DNA from: Leptospira bandrabouensis
GTDB taxonomy: Bacteria; Spirochaetota; Leptospiria; Leptospirales; Leptospiraceae
Reading direction: 5' to 3'
Assembly: GCF_004770905.1 (NCBI RefSeq)
Contig: NZ_RQHT01000012.1
Location: 496,001-560,000, forward strand
DNA: 64,000 bases
Below the pieces are notes generated by a model. It had not been told where the DNA came from. It was given only the letters and a program-made list of their open reading frames with translations, and ran no database searches. Both the position numbers and the translations under genes were made by a program. This document shows, one piece after another, positions 39,657 through 51,031 of the stretch. Within the stretch, counting starts at the first letter, position 1. Every line of letters begins with the position of its first letter.

Positions 39657-40825
39657 TTCGATTCTTTTTCCAAAATCAAATCTAGGTGCTGGATTTGGCC
39701 CCCTTGGTGCAGGTAAAAAATAGGAATTGGTTCTATGGGCAAGTTTGAATTTTGACCGGAGGGCAATGATTCGGATAAAATTGGCAACGGCTTGGCCGTT
39801 GTGGTGATTTGCATCTTGTTAATTTCCCGCAGTAAGGATTTAACCGTCATTCCACTATAAATCGGCTCAAGGAGGATATTTGTATTTCGATAAAACGCTC
39901 TAATCCATTCTTTTTGAGAATTAGTCTGTTTGCCAAAAGAAACCGATGTTTGGTTCTCTCTTGTAGAGATGCCAGTTTGGATTTGGTGGGTTGGCTTTGA
40001 TTCTTTGGGAATTTCCAATATTTGTTCTGCCGGAATGGGGATGGCTTTTAGGCCCAACCGTTTTTGTAAATCACCGGTCTTTGTGAGCCAAGTTTCTTTC
40101 TTTTCTCCTACCATCATTCCTTGCACAAGGAGGGAAGTTCCATAAAAAAAATCAAAGGCGGAGAGAAAGGTGACCCCAGATCCAATTTCCATTCGGAGAA
40201 TGGAATTTATTTTTTTTCGGTGAGACTTGTGGCGAGAGGTATCCAGAGACTGGTTTATTTTATTTTCAAGTTCCTGCCAAAAAGAACGAAGTCCTAGGTT
40301 TTGCCCCGAGTGGATTCCAAATTCTGGTAAAGAGAATCCCGGATACTCTTTTTCTTTTGCCAACCAATCATCATAGGCTACTTTTCTATTCGCATAACAG
40401 ACCAAAGTATTAGAATGCCCCCTGACTAACCTTTCATTATACGACCGAAGATGGGGATCCCTTGTATAGGCAATGGTATCTACGATCAAACCACTTCGAC
40501 GTAGAATATAGGTAAAACTTGCCAAATAATTCCCATGGATGGCACCCCATAGAAGCACCTTTTGGATTTGGTTCTTTTGCAAATACTGAAGGATCCCCTG
40601 TGTTTTCCTCCACTTGGTTCCAAAACCAAAAGGCAGTAAGTCATCCCTAATGAAATGGAGTTCCGGAAGGGAATGTTTAGTGAGAGAGGGTGCGGTTATC
40701 TTTGTTTCTTTTTGTACAAAATCGAAAGTGCCAAACGGGATTTCCGAAATGCGGACTGGGAGTGCGGGGAAAAAATGGGAATGGTCCATGGAATCAAAAT
40801 CAGAAAGAAGAAGATTCATGATCAA
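39653..40825 (-). CDS. PLP-fold protein, D-cysteine desulfhydrase/ACC deaminase-like
   Basis: 390 residues. LPFGFGTKWRKTQGILQYL matches the N-K-x-R-K segment that carries the PLP lysine in D-cysteine desulfhydrases. LLWGAIHGNYLASFTYILRRSGL matches the A-x-Q-S-N-H segment, though with H-G-N in place of Q-S-N. The C-terminal FYLHQGGQIQ fits the family FxHTGG ending. The central 170-300 portion departs from the family and has a long insertion. The reaction is therefore uncertain, and it could have drifted. It is coupled to the glycosyltransferase. Confidence 0.65.
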   Translation of the reverse strand: MIMNLLLSDFDSMDHSHFFPALPVRISEIPFGTFDFVQKETKITAPSLTKHSLPELHFIRDDLLPFGFGTKWRKTQGILQYLQKNQIQKVLLWGAIHGNYLASFTYILRRSGLIVDTIAYTRDPHLRSYNERLVRGHSNTLVCYANRKVAYDDWLAKEKEYPGFSLPEFGIHSGQNLGLRSFWQELENKINQSLDTSRHKSHRKKINSILRMEIGSGVTFLSAFDFFYGTSLLVQGMMVGEKKETWLTKTGDLQKRLGLKAIPIPAEQILEIPKESKPTHQIQTGISTRENQTSVSFGKQTNSQKEWIRAFYRNTNILLEPIYSGMTVKSLLREINKMQITTTAKPLPILSESLPSGQNSNLPIEPIPIFYLHQGGQIQHLDLILEKESK

Positions 40826-40874
40826 TCAACCTTGTTTGTTGGGATTCATAGACTTTGTGTGGTGATCCCAATTC

Positions 40875-40906
40875 ATTTTGTGCCAAGAGAATCCCTGGCA
40901 CAAAAT
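40875..40906. terminator. Inverted repeat between lepA and the PLP-fold gene
   Basis: ATTTTGTGCCA and TGGCACAAAAT, perfect 11-bp arms with a 10-base loop, sit seven bases past the lepA stop. On the minus strand the downstream arm ends AAAAT, with no T-run, so termination is uncertain. It may equally be a regulator site before the PLP-fold gene. Confidence 0.5.
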
Positions 40907-40912
40907 TGCAAT

Positions 40913-42718
40913 TTAGTCCCCGGTTTTTAAAATGGACAAAAAGGCTTCTTGTGGGATTTCCACATTTCCAATTTGTTTCATCCGTTTCTTTCCTTCTTTT
41001 TGTTTTTCAAGGAGTTTTTTCTTACGAGAAATATCACCACCGTAACATTTTGCTGTTACGTTTTTACGAAGGGCAGAAATACTCTCTCGGGCTACCACTT
41101 TGGAACCGATGGCTGCTTGGAGTGGAATCATAAATTGATGGCGAGGGATGAGGTCCTTTAATTTTTCAATGATGACCCTTCCCCTTTCTTCCGCTTTGGA
41201 TTTGTGAACAATCGAGGAAAGGGCATCCACCGGTTCCCCATTCACAAGGATATCCATACGTACGAGTTTGGAATCTCGATACCCCACTTCTTCGTAATCT
41301 AAGGATGCATATCCTTTGGTATAAGATTTGAGTTTATCATAGAATTCAAAAATAAGTTCTGCCAAAGGAAGTTCGTAGGTGAGTTGGAGTTTGTCTTTGG
41401 ATAAATACACTGTATCCATATGGATCCCTCGTTTTTCGATCACAAGAGACATGATATTTCCCACATAAGATTCGGGCGCAATGATCGTAGCTTTGACAAA
41501 AGGTTCTTCGGATTTCCCAATTAATATGGGGTCAGGCCATTTGCTAGGGTTATCCACTTCGATCACATCGTCTTTCGTTGTTGTGATTCGAAATTTTACC
41601 GAGGGAGCCGTTGTGATCAGGGCTAAGTTAAATTCTCTTTCTAACCTTTCCTGTACAATTTCCATATGAAGGAGACCAAGGTAACCTACACGAAATCCAA
41701 ATCCCAGGGCTGCTGAATTTTCCCTTTCAAAGGTTAGAGCGGAATCATTCAGTTTAAGTTTTTCGATGGCATCCACAAGAGCATCAAAGTCTTCCCCGTT
41801 AATGGGGAATAAACCAGCAAATACCATTGGTTTTGCATCTTTAAATCCTTTGACATCTTCTGCGGTTTGGCGATTGGCATGGGTGATGGTATCCCCTGTT
41901 TTGGCATCTCCCATCTTTTTCATCCCCGCGACCACATAACCTACGTCACCTGCCTGGAGTTCCTCACAAGAAACCATGGAGAGGCGGTTTATCCCCACTT
42001 CCGTCACAGTAAACTGGCGACCAATGTTCATCATATGAATCACTTCCCCTTTACGGAGCTTCCCATCATATAATCGAACTTTGGCGACAACACCCATATA
42101 GGTATCAAAAAAGGAATCATAAATCAAAGCTTTGAGAGGTGCATCTACATCCCCTTTCGGTGGTGGGAGTAAATAACAAATTGCTTCTAAAACATCTTGG
42201 ACATTGAGGCCCGTTTTTGCAGAAATTGGAATGGCTTCCTCTGGATTTAATCCTAATGATTCTTCAATCATCAATTTGCATTTATCGATATCAGCAGAGG
42301 GTAAATCAATTTTATTGATAACGGGAATGATGCGAAGGTCAAGATCCATAGCCAAATATAAATTGGCCAAAGTTTGGGCTTCGACTCCTTGGCTTGCATC
42401 CACAATGAGAAGTACCCCTTCACAAGCAGCCAAGGAACGAGACACTTCATAGGTAAAGTCAACGTGACCTGGGGTATCGATTAAATTGAGATGATATACA
42501 TTTCCATCTTTGGCATGATAATCAAAGGACGCATTGTTCGCTTTGATGGTGATCCCACGTTCCCTTTCGATGTCCATGGAATCAAGGATCTGGTCTTTTT
42601 TTGTTCTTTGGTCTGTGACAAGACCGATTTCCAGCAAACGATCCGCCAGAGTGGACTTCCCGTGGTCGACATGGGCAATGATGGAAAAATTGCGGGTGAA
42701 TTGTTGGCGTTCGTTCAC
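40913..42718 (-). CDS. lepA: Elongation factor 4
   Basis: 601 residues. G1 [10 protein letters not shown]2 ERGITIKA, G3 [13 protein letters not shown]4 NKIDLP, then domain II and the C-terminal domain with [19 protein letters not shown], the LepA-specific end. A ribosome-associated GTPase that can back-translocate stalled ribosomes and aid 30S maturation. Full length for the family. Divergent from eno. Confidence 0.97.
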   Translation of the reverse strand: MNERQQFTRNFSIIAHVDHGKSTLADRLLEIGLVTDQRTKKDQILDSMDIERERGITIKANNASFDYHAKDGNVYHLNLIDTPGHVDFTYEVSRSLAACEGVLLIVDASQGVEAQTLANLYLAMDLDLRIIPVINKIDLPSADIDKCKLMIEESLGLNPEEAIPISAKTGLNVQDVLEAICYLLPPPKGDVDAPLKALIYDSFFDTYMGVVAKVRLYDGKLRKGEVIHMMNIGRQFTVTEVGINRLSMVSCEELQAGDVGYVVAGMKKMGDAKTGDTITHANRQTAEDVKGFKDAKPMVFAGLFPINGEDFDALVDAIEKLKLNDSALTFERENSAALGFGFRVGYLGLLHMEIVQERLEREFNLALITTAPSVKFRITTTKDDVIEVDNPSKWPDPILIGKSEEPFVKATIIAPESYVGNIMSLVIEKRGIHMDTVYLSKDKLQLTYELPLAELIFEFYDKLKSYTKGYASLDYEEVGYRDSKLVRMDILVNGEPVDALSSIVHKSKAEERGRVIIEKLKDLIPRHQFMIPLQAAIGSKVVARESISALRKNVTAKCYGGDISRKKKLLEKQKEGKKRMKQIGNVEIPQEAFLSILKTGD

Positions 42719-42795
42719 GGTTCCCTCTTCTTTTTAAGTCATTTTCCTGGAACAAGGCTCTTTGTCGAAAAAGTTTATTGTCAGAGGCTTAAATT

Positions 42796-44142
<1,347 letters not shown>

Positions 44143-44143
44143 T

Positions 44144-44608
44144 ATGACACCAACAAGAGCCTCTTTACTCGTAACATATATTTGTGCTGGTCTCTACCTC
44201 GGACTTTTGTCCGAGTCAGGGATTGCCGAACGTATGCGTCTTGAGAAAGAATTATCTAATCTCAATGCAGAGGTAGAGAGGCTTGTGGTCGAAAACCAAG
44301 GATTGGAAGAAAAAGAACGCCGCTTAAAAAACGACGTTTATGCCTTGGAACAGGAAGCAAGAAAGTACTATTTACTTTCTGAAACGGCACATGTATTGAA
44401 ATTTGAAGAAACTCATTCTCCGGGCAAAGAAAAACCTAAAGTTATCCCTACAAATCTTAGGACTGCCGGACTTAGTGGGGAATGGAAAGAACCACCCCTC
44501 TTTTTATTACGTTTCTTTTTTATTTCTTTCAGTGTTTTCCTCGTTCTTGGCGTTTACTTCAAGCTGAAACGCTTGCAACCTATGTCTAATCACAAAAGAC
44601 TGAATTAA
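44144..44608 (+). CDS. FtsB/DivIC-like septum-formation protein with a second membrane helix
   Basis: 154 residues. A first membrane helix at about 8-24 is followed by a coiled coil (residues 33-75, heptads in [15 protein letters not shown]) that resembles FtsB/DivIC, which joins the divisome. A second hydrophobic segment at about 123-143 is not found in FtsB, and the linker is Pro/Lys-rich. eno-ftsB neighbours are common in proteobacteria, which supports the call. Two bases after eno, and clpP starts two bases after it. Confidence 0.72.
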   Translation: MTPTRASLLVTYICAGLYLGLLSESGIAERMRLEKELSNLNAEVERLVVENQGLEEKERRLKNDVYALEQEARKYYLLSETAHVLKFEETHSPGKEKPKVIPTNLRTAGLSGEWKEPPLFLLRFFFISFSVFLVLGVYFKLKRLQPMSNHKRLN

Positions 44609-44609
44609 T

Positions 44610-45218
44610 ATGGCAGAAGAAGAAACACCAGAAAAAGAAATCACCGAAACCATCCAAGATCTCATTAGCGACAAAAACATGGGAAAGAAATTCCTGGAAA
44701 AACGGAAAATCTTTCTCTGGGGTCCAGTCACTGACGAATCCTCCAAGGAACTCACCGCCAAACTTATGTATTTGGAAATGGTAGATCCAGGAAAACCAAT
44801 TACATTTTATATCAATAGCCCAGGTGGTGTAGTAACTTCAGGCCTTGTTGTCTATGATACAATGCAAATGATTTCCTCACCTGTGCATACAGTATGTATG
44901 GGAATGGCAGCTTCTATGGGTTCTATCTTACTCATTGGCGGGAAAAAAGGGAATCGTTACATTTGGCCTAACGGTCGAGTGATGATCCACCAACCTTCGA
45001 TTGGGGGTCAAATCCAGGCTCCTGCAACGGATTTGCTCATCCATGCCCAGGACATTGTCAAAACCAAAGAAAAACTCAATCAAATGTTAGCGGATGCTTG
45101 TGGCAAAACCTACGAACAATTGGTGGAAGACACCGATCGAGATTATTATATGGATGCCGACCAAGCATTAGCTTACGGGATTGTAGATAAGATCGTAAAC
45201 ACAATTGACGTCGTCTAA
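44610..45218 (+). CDS. clpP: ATP-dependent Clp protease proteolytic subunit
   Basis: 202 residues. Catalytic triad Ser102 (GMAASMGS), His127 (MIHQPS) and Asp174 (in DTDRD) all present. The N-terminal [13 protein letters not shown] differs from the housekeeping R-I-I-F-L-x-G form and the loop after His has [11 protein letters not shown] instead of the usual GxxQGxAxD, so it may be a second ClpP paralogue. It makes the protease chamber fed by ClpA/X/C. It overlaps the next gene by 14 bases. Confidence 0.93.
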   Translation: MAEEETPEKEITETIQDLISDKNMGKKFLEKRKIFLWGPVTDESSKELTAKLMYLEMVDPGKPITFYINSPGGVVTSGLVVYDTMQMISSPVHTVCMGMAASMGSILLIGGKKGNRYIWPNGRVMIHQPSIGGQIQAPATDLLIHAQDIVKTKEKLNQMLADACGKTYEQLVEDTDRDYYMDADQALAYGIVDKIVNTIDVV

Positions 45219-46218
45219 CAGAGAATTTAAACCAAGAAGATTTTTAGAAGGTAGACATTTACAAACTGTCTACAACGTACTTTTTCCTCCAGACAATTCT
45301 CTTGAGGACGAGTACTATTCAGAGAGTATCCTCATTCCCACAAATGATGGGTCTGGGGATCTGCTTTGGTTAGAACACAATCCTCCTCTCTCCCAAATTC
45401 GAAAAAAAGCCTCTAAATGGAACGGACATTATTTACTTCTCATTCATGGAATGGAGGGTAGTTCAGAATCCCATTATATGGTAAGCGTGGGAAAAGAAGC
45501 ACTAAACCGTGGTTATGGGGTGGTGCGAATGAATTTACGTAATTGCGGTCGCGGCCTTGGGATCGCTAAAAAACCTTACAATGCCGGCCAATCCGAAGAT
45601 TTGGAAGTTGTCTTAAAATACATTTATAAACATTTTTCAAGATCCATATTTGTTTCTGGATTTTCATTGTCTGCCAATATGGTGATCAAATTTTTTGGAG
45701 AAAAAAGGGAACACTACTCGAAGGCATTTTCGGCCACATCCCCACCTTTGGATTTAAAAAGAAGTTGTGACTTTATAGATTCAAGAGCCGGAAATTTTTA
45801 CCGGGATCATTTTTTGGATACCATGAAAGAAAAAGTAACCTCTGGCGTTTATGAAATCACAGATAAAATGAAAGAGAGAGTGTTACGCAGTAAGTCTTTT
45901 TTTGATTTTGATGATTTTTTCACAGCACCAATTTCTGGTTATGCGAATGTTTTGGAATACTATAATATTTGTTCTAGTATCAAATACTTAGGTGGGATCA
46001 AAATTCCTGGTCTCATTGTTCATGCCGACGATGACCCGGTGGTTCCTTCGGAAGTTTGGCATGAGATTCGTTGGAAGTCATTCCCTATGTTACAAACTGT
46101 CCTTACAGAGAAAGGTGGTCATGTTGGTTTTATCAGCGATCCATCTCCTGACAATCCAGAAGGACGTTGGTTACCGAAGATACTTCTCGATTTTTTTGAT
46201 TCGCAAATCAAATCGTAA
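45205..46218 (+). CDS. YheT-type alpha/beta hydrolase
   Basis: 337 residues from TTG 45205. [16 protein letters not shown] is the YheT/EMB8 opening; [13 protein letters not shown] forms the oxyanion loop, [13 protein letters not shown] the nucleophile elbow with Ser, and late Asp (HADDDPVVP) and His (GGHVGFIS) complete the triad. The family hydrolyses esters or thioesters of unknown natural substrate. Overlap with clpP suggests cotranscription. Confidence 0.88.
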   Translation: MTSSNREFKPRRFLEGRHLQTVYNVLFPPDNSLEDEYYSESILIPTNDGSGDLLWLEHNPPLSQIRKKASKWNGHYLLLIHGMEGSSESHYMVSVGKEALNRGYGVVRMNLRNCGRGLGIAKKPYNAGQSEDLEVVLKYIYKHFSRSIFVSGFSLSANMVIKFFGEKREHYSKAFSATSPPLDLKRSCDFIDSRAGNFYRDHFLDTMKEKVTSGVYEITDKMKERVLRSKSFFDFDDFFTAPISGYANVLEYYNICSSIKYLGGIKIPGLIVHADDDPVVPSEVWHEIRWKSFPMLQTVLTEKGGHVGFISDPSPDNPEGRWLPKILLDFFDSQIKS

Positions 46219-46252
46219 TCATCATAGTAATTAAATTTTAAGGAAGGGACGT

Positions 46253-47638
46253 ATGCGAAACCTATTAAAAGAATGTTTGGCCGAAGAGTCCGGATTTGTG
46301 GAACTCAGATACCACCATAAAGAAAGTCGCTCTTTTTTTGCAGAAAGGGGACGGGTGGAATCCACTGCCCTACGCAAAAGAACGGGTGTCGGTGTTCGAG
46401 TTTTGGAATCGGGAACTTGGGGTTTTGCATCTACTAGTGAAATTTCCAAATCCTCTATCCAAAATGCCATCCAGGTAGCAAAAAAAGCCGCCCGCCTATC
46501 CTCTGCTTTGCGAAAGGATAAAATCCCCAACCTCCCTAAGGCCAATTTTGCAATTGGTGATTTTATTGGCAAAGGGATTGAAGACTTTCGTAACCGAACT
46601 GTCGAAGAAAAATTAAAACTTGTCCTCGACATCCAAAATGCTGCCGCCAAACAATCGGCAAAACTCCAATCCGTGGGTTGTGGGTATTCTGAAATTTATG
46701 AAGAGAAAGCGATCGTGACTACCGATGGCGCTGATAGTTTTTTTAGTATGGTAAGACCCGAATTTCGAGTGTCTGCTGTGGCAAAAGAAGATGGAAAGAT
46801 GGAATCTGGTTCTCATTCGATTGGAGTGACAGGTGGTTGGGACTGCCTCTTTCGTTCCCTGTCTCCCACAGAAATTTCCGACGAAGCCTGTAAAACAGCT
46901 GTGGATTTACTTTCCAGTTCTCTCCCTGACGGGGGACTTTCTACTGTAATTTTATCACCTTCCATTGTGGGTCTTCTCGTGCACGAAGCCATTGGCCATA
47001 CGGTGGAGGCAGACTTTGTACTCTCAGGTTCTGTGGCCCAAGGAAAAATTGGTCATAGGGTCGGTTCCGACTTAGTGACGTTATGCGACTCTGGCTATTC
47101 TGAATATTATGAAGGAGCCGGTGGTTCCATTCCAGTAGATGATGAAGGAGTCATTCCCACAAACACAGTCATCATTAAAAATGGAATTTTATCCTCATAC
47201 CTTCACAACAGAGAAACTGCCGAACGATTTGGTGTGGCACCAACGGGATCGGCAAGGGCTTGGGAGTATGGTGATGTTCCTCTCATTCGCATGCGAAACA
47301 CTTTTCTTATGCCCGGAGATTCAAGTTTGGAAGAAATGATCGCAAACACAAAAGATGGGTATTATCTGGATGGTGCCAAAAACGGCCAAGCGGATGCGAC
47401 GGGTGAATTTATGTTTGCCGTGCAAAAAGCCTACCGCATCAAAAATGGAAAGATCACCGACCTCTTAAAAGGTGTTACGGTATCAGGCCTTGCCTTTGAT
47501 GTTTTACAAAATGTAGATATGGTTTCCAAAGAATTCAAATGGGATTTGGGTTCGGGGCATTGTGGAAAAGGACAACCTGCTAAAGTAGATGCGGGTGGTC
47601 CTTATGTTCGCACAAAAGTATTGTTAGGTGGTAAATAA
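46253..47638 (+). CDS. tldD: TldD metalloprotease subunit
   Basis: 461 residues. The zinc-binding HEAIGH motif lies in LLVHEAIGHTVEADF near residue 244, followed by PVDDEGVIPTNTVIIKNG and the SARAWEYGDVPLIRMRNTF segment. TldD and TldE form a heterodimer that degrades unfolded peptides and processes some peptide-derived cofactors and toxins. The partner follows directly (stop/start TAATG). GGAAGG lies before the ATG. Confidence 0.95.
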   Translation: MRNLLKECLAEESGFVELRYHHKESRSFFAERGRVESTALRKRTGVGVRVLESGTWGFASTSEISKSSIQNAIQVAKKAARLSSALRKDKIPNLPKANFAIGDFIGKGIEDFRNRTVEEKLKLVLDIQNAAAKQSAKLQSVGCGYSEIYEEKAIVTTDGADSFFSMVRPEFRVSAVAKEDGKMESGSHSIGVTGGWDCLFRSLSPTEISDEACKTAVDLLSSSLPDGGLSTVILSPSIVGLLVHEAIGHTVEADFVLSGSVAQGKIGHRVGSDLVTLCDSGYSEYYEGAGGSIPVDDEGVIPTNTVIIKNGILSSYLHNRETAERFGVAPTGSARAWEYGDVPLIRMRNTFLMPGDSSLEEMIANTKDGYYLDGAKNGQADATGEFMFAVQKAYRIKNGKITDLLKGVTVSGLAFDVLQNVDMVSKEFKWDLGSGHCGKGQPAKVDAGGPYVRTKVLLGGK

Positions 47639-49017
47639 TGGATCGTAAATCGATTGAAAAACGTTTGAACGACCAAAAAGATTTACTTTCTAATTTAGTC
47701 AAAAAAGCCAAAACGAATGGGATCGACCAAGTAGAGATTTATTCCAGTTACGGATATTCGGAGGACGTTAGTTTAGAAAAAAATGACTTAAACAACTGTA
47801 CGGCGACCGAAGAAAATATGTTTGGGATTCGTGTGCTTCATGAGGGAAACCAAGGTTTTATCATCTCCAATCACATCCCTAGTCTTTACCAGTCCATTGA
47901 AGAAGCCTATAGTTTGGCTAAAAGCCAATCCACTCCCGATTTGGATTTAGTCCTACCGGAACCAGAATCCATCCAGAATCATTTCAACCAATATGATGAT
48001 TCTTTAGATTCTATGGGGATTGAGGATTTGGTAGCATCCGCAAAAGAAGCTCTCGGATGGAGAAATGATTTGTATTCCAAAGTCAATATTGACTCAGGCG
48101 ATTTTTCGCTTAGCAAAGGTTATAAACTGATTGTTTCTTCCAAGGGTGTGATGGCCCATGAACTCGGCGCAGAACTTTCTGCATCGGTGATGGGAATGGG
48201 TGTAGATGGGGACCTCGTCGGAAGTTTTGATTATGATTCCGCAAGTGGGTTTGATAAAACTCAGTTCCAAACTTTATGGAAAAAAGCTTTTATGAATTTT
48301 GGCGACAAATGTATGGGGGCGTTGTATGCAAAACCCATCTCTGGATTTCAAGGAAAAGTTTTACTTCCACCCGATGCCGTGTATTCCTTTTTTCTCGGGC
48401 TTTTTATTGGATCCTTAAACGGAACAAGCCTACGCAAAGGGAAATCTAAAATGGCTGGTAAGTTAGGCGAAAAAGTGGCATCCCCACTTTTGTCCATTTG
48501 GGATGACCCAACAAACGATCGTTTTATGGGTTCCACTGGATTTGATCGCGAAGGCCTTCCCACTTCTAAAAAATCAGTGCTGACAGAGGGAGTTTTAGAA
48601 ACTTACTTTTACAATACTTACGAAGCCAAAAAAGCAGGATTTACAAAATCCAATGGTTGTGCCACAGGTGGAGCCCAAAGTCTTCCTGGTTGTGGTCCCA
48701 AACAATTACAAATTGCCCCAGGCACTTCCGCAAAAGATGAATTTTTTAAACTCCCAGGGAAAACTCTATTTGTGAACCGAATTTCGGGAACTAAAGATGG
48801 AGCTTCTGGTGATTTTTCGGGAGTGATCAAAGGTGGATATCTTTTAGAAAATGGAGAAAAGATCCCAGTCCGGGAAGTCCAGATTGTCGGGAACGCCTTC
48901 GAGGCACTAGGCCAAATTGAAGCGATTTCCAAAGAAGGAGAACTTTTGGGAGAATCGTCTTTTGTTCCTTATATGTTACTAGATGGATTTACCATCACAG
49001 GGGTAACAGAAGAATAA
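47638..49017 (+). CDS. pmbA: TldE/PmbA metalloprotease partner
   Basis: 459 residues. Opens KRLNDQKDLLSNLVKKAKTNG with Q-V-E-I-Y-S, has GIRVLHEGNQGF, and the C-terminal region has FNRISGTKDGASGDFSGVI-like FVNRISGTKDGASGDFSGV and the GGYLLENGEKIPVREVQI tail. It lacks HExxxH, as expected of the PmbA side of the dimer. Coupled to tldD. Confidence 0.93.
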   Translation: MDRKSIEKRLNDQKDLLSNLVKKAKTNGIDQVEIYSSYGYSEDVSLEKNDLNNCTATEENMFGIRVLHEGNQGFIISNHIPSLYQSIEEAYSLAKSQSTPDLDLVLPEPESIQNHFNQYDDSLDSMGIEDLVASAKEALGWRNDLYSKVNIDSGDFSLSKGYKLIVSSKGVMAHELGAELSASVMGMGVDGDLVGSFDYDSASGFDKTQFQTLWKKAFMNFGDKCMGALYAKPISGFQGKVLLPPDAVYSFFLGLFIGSLNGTSLRKGKSKMAGKLGEKVASPLLSIWDDPTNDRFMGSTGFDREGLPTSKKSVLTEGVLETYFYNTYEAKKAGFTKSNGCATGGAQSLPGCGPKQLQIAPGTSAKDEFFKLPGKTLFVNRISGTKDGASGDFSGVIKGGYLLENGEKIPVREVQIVGNAFEALGQIEAISKEGELLGESSFVPYMLLDGFTITGVTEE

Positions 49018-49019
49018 CC

Positions 49020-49553
49020 ATGCCTCAAGAGATTTTAGAAAGACCACCGGGAGCTTCGTTTTTTGTCATTCTTTCCTACCAAGAGGAAGGAATTCTTTTT
49101 GAGCTAAAGGCAATGGCGGAAAAACGTTTTTCTAAAATTCTCTATGAATCTGTTTTACTTCCTAAATGGACCCCTGATGAAACAGAAAAGGAATTTGCTT
49201 ATCCGGGACGGTTTACAAAAGTTCTTTCTTTCAAACAAAGAATTCATAGAGAAGAACTGGTCGAAAAAAAGAAAGAATGTTTGGAATTCCAATCGGTATT
49301 ACAAAAAAAAGACCAGAGTGTTCTTCTGATCCCCGGTTACGTAACTTCGCATAACATTGTGATTGCGAAATCAAAGGATGATTTTCACCGCACTTATTTG
49401 TTCCAAGGGGTTTACGGAGAAACGGTTTATTTTTTTTCTAGAAGCCAACTCTTAGTGGCGGAATCAGCACAAAACTACTTCCGAGAAAGAGAAGTGAGTT
49501 ATTTTTTTAACACCTTAAGAGAATCCTATGAATTCAATAAATTCAAATCTTGA
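49020..49553 (+). CDS. DUF4416 protein
   Basis: 177 residues. VILSYQEEGILFELKAMAEKRF opens, and the second half has SVLLIPGYVTSHNIVIAKSKDDFHRTYLFQGVY, matching the conserved DUF4416 signature around L-D-P-G-Y-x-T...K-D-x-x-H-R-x-Y. Function unknown, soluble. Two bases after pmbA, so it shares that transcript. No membrane segment. Confidence 0.8.
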   Translation: MPQEILERPPGASFFVILSYQEEGILFELKAMAEKRFSKILYESVLLPKWTPDETEKEFAYPGRFTKVLSFKQRIHREELVEKKKECLEFQSVLQKKDQSVLLIPGYVTSHNIVIAKSKDDFHRTYLFQGVYGETVYFFSRSQLLVAESAQNYFREREVSYFFNTLRESYEFNKFKS

Positions 49554-49666
49554 TACAAAACCAGGTTCTCAAATTTTTACCTGTACCAAAAAAAGAATGA
49601 TTCAATTCAGTCATACCAAATCCCAATTCTCAAATTGGTAGCATTGCCAAAAATAGAAGGTTTCAA

Positions 49667-50272
49667 ATGGGTCAGAACAAATCTGTTACTAGTATTTTGG
49701 GAGTTTTATTAAATCGAAAACAGTCGATTCTGCTTTTTTTTTCCAATCTTTTCATTTTAATCTTATCTTTTTTAGTTTTAAGTTGTGACCGTGTAACCAC
49801 TAACAAGTTTCAATTCTGCGATAATTTCAATGAACCTTTAGATTGTACAGAACCCAAAACTGAAAACGATATAGTATATCTGGACCAAAAATTATTTAAA
49901 AAAGAAAAACCTACTTACGAAGATTTTGGAAATTTTTTATATTTTACTGCAAGAGAAACTCCAGGGTTTCGATTGGTTTTGTCACAACCATTCAATGGTA
50001 TGGGCAAAGATGCCTTTCGTTCTGGTTATGCGGCTTACCTTCAGTATGGGAATTCTTCGGAACGAATGGAAGGAAATTTATTTCAAAACAATGTGGTGGT
50101 TTCCTTTCATTATTTGGGTGCACTCTTAAAGGAAGAGTTTCGCCATAAAGGAATTGAGAAGTCCCCTTTTCGATTAGAGGACTTAGGGGTTATTTCTTTG
50201 GAATACAAAGTTATGGTTCCGGAAATGGAACCAATCATCAAACAGAGAACAGTGGAACTTCGCTGGAAGTAA
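49667..50272 (+). CDS. Uncharacterised lipoprotein
   Basis: 201 residues. A long hydrophobic stretch (LLFFSNLFILILSFLVLSC) ends in lipobox L-V-L-S-C at about 36-40; the mature part starts D-R-V-T-T and has several Cys and Asn near the N-terminus. It ends in beta strands (VISLEYKVMVPEM). I do not recognise the family. It lies in opposite orientation to the next two genes, and its end is 6 bases from the phosphatidate-like gene stop. Confidence 0.65.
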   Translation: MGQNKSVTSILGVLLNRKQSILLFFSNLFILILSFLVLSCDRVTTNKFQFCDNFNEPLDCTEPKTENDIVYLDQKLFKKEKPTYEDFGNFLYFTARETPGFRLVLSQPFNGMGKDAFRSGYAAYLQYGNSSERMEGNLFQNNVVVSFHYLGALLKEEFRHKGIEKSPFRLEDLGVISLEYKVMVPEMEPIIKQRTVELRWK

Positions 50273-50278
50273 CCTGCC

Positions 50279-51028
50279 TTACTTTTGAATGTATAAGGCC
50301 TTTGGATCAAAGAAAAAATCCATAGGCGTATAATCCAAATAGAGTAAAGACAGAACAGATAAAACAACCGCACCCACAATCGGGATGAGAAGGTTATCAT
50401 CCACAAGTCCTTTGGCTGTTGTGTTTGCAAAAAATTCCGTCACACAAGCAGCAATGACTGAAAAGAACACAAGATAAATTGGTGTCCATAGAAATACTCC
50501 TTGGTTATCAAAGATGGCAAGAAAACTTCCTGGATGAGATTTTGTAATCAGAAAGAGAGCAAGGATGGAAAATAAAAAAGCGGGAATTAAAAATCCAATA
50601 ATTCCTTCGAGTGACTTCCCATTATAAAATCTGTGTTTCCCATACTTACTTCCCACAAAGGCGGCAAAAGGGTCACCTATTACCAAAAACAAAATGGCTA
50701 GGATGGCAACTTCGGCAGGGAAAAACAAAACCACTAGGAGGTTTGCAAAAAAATATGGAACCGTGCCATTAAATCTTTTCCTTTCCGATTCTTTCATTAA
50801 GAACCCAAAGTATTGATAAAAGAAGTTTTCAAAGCCACTATGGTTTAAACGCACTAACTCTAAAATAAACAATCCGAAAAGGAAAAGAGCTAGTAAGGTT
50901 ACAAGGATTGCCCGGGTGGCGTACACAAGTCCGAAGGCATCTTGGAAGGGATCAAAAAATAGAGTCACCGGGATGATGAGTCCGAGCACATGCCAAATTT
51001 TACGAAAAAAATTAAATCCTGAATTCAC
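50279..51028 (-). CDS. Dolichol kinase/phosphatidate cytidylyltransferase-like membrane enzyme
   Basis: 249 residues with about seven hydrophobic segments. FRKIWHVLGLIIP opening, then FLVIGDPFAAFVGSKYGKHRFYNGKSLEG, the conserved G-D-x-x-A-x-x-x-G-x-x-x-G-K-H/x...K-S-x-E-G block of the SEC59/DGK1/VTE5 family. Those enzymes use CTP to phosphorylate polyprenols, phytol or diacylglycerol; here the lipid is unknown. It begins three bases after the STAS gene. Confidence 0.85.
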   Translation of the reverse strand: MNSGFNFFRKIWHVLGLIIPVTLFFDPFQDAFGLVYATRAILVTLLALFLFGLFILELVRLNHSGFENFFYQYFGFLMKESERKRFNGTVPYFFANLLVVLFFPAEVAILAILFLVIGDPFAAFVGSKYGKHRFYNGKSLEGIIGFLIPAFLFSILALFLITKSHPGSFLAIFDNQGVFLWTPIYLVFFSVIAACVTEFFANTTAKGLVDDNLLIPIVGAVVLSVLSLLYLDYTPMDFFFDPKALYIQK

Positions 51029-51031
51029 TGT

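Noticed and set aside
49554..49666. TTCTCAAATT direct repeat pair between DUF4416 and the lipoprotein gene
   Set aside because: Only two 10-base copies in AT-rich sequence; this can arise by chance and has no further support.
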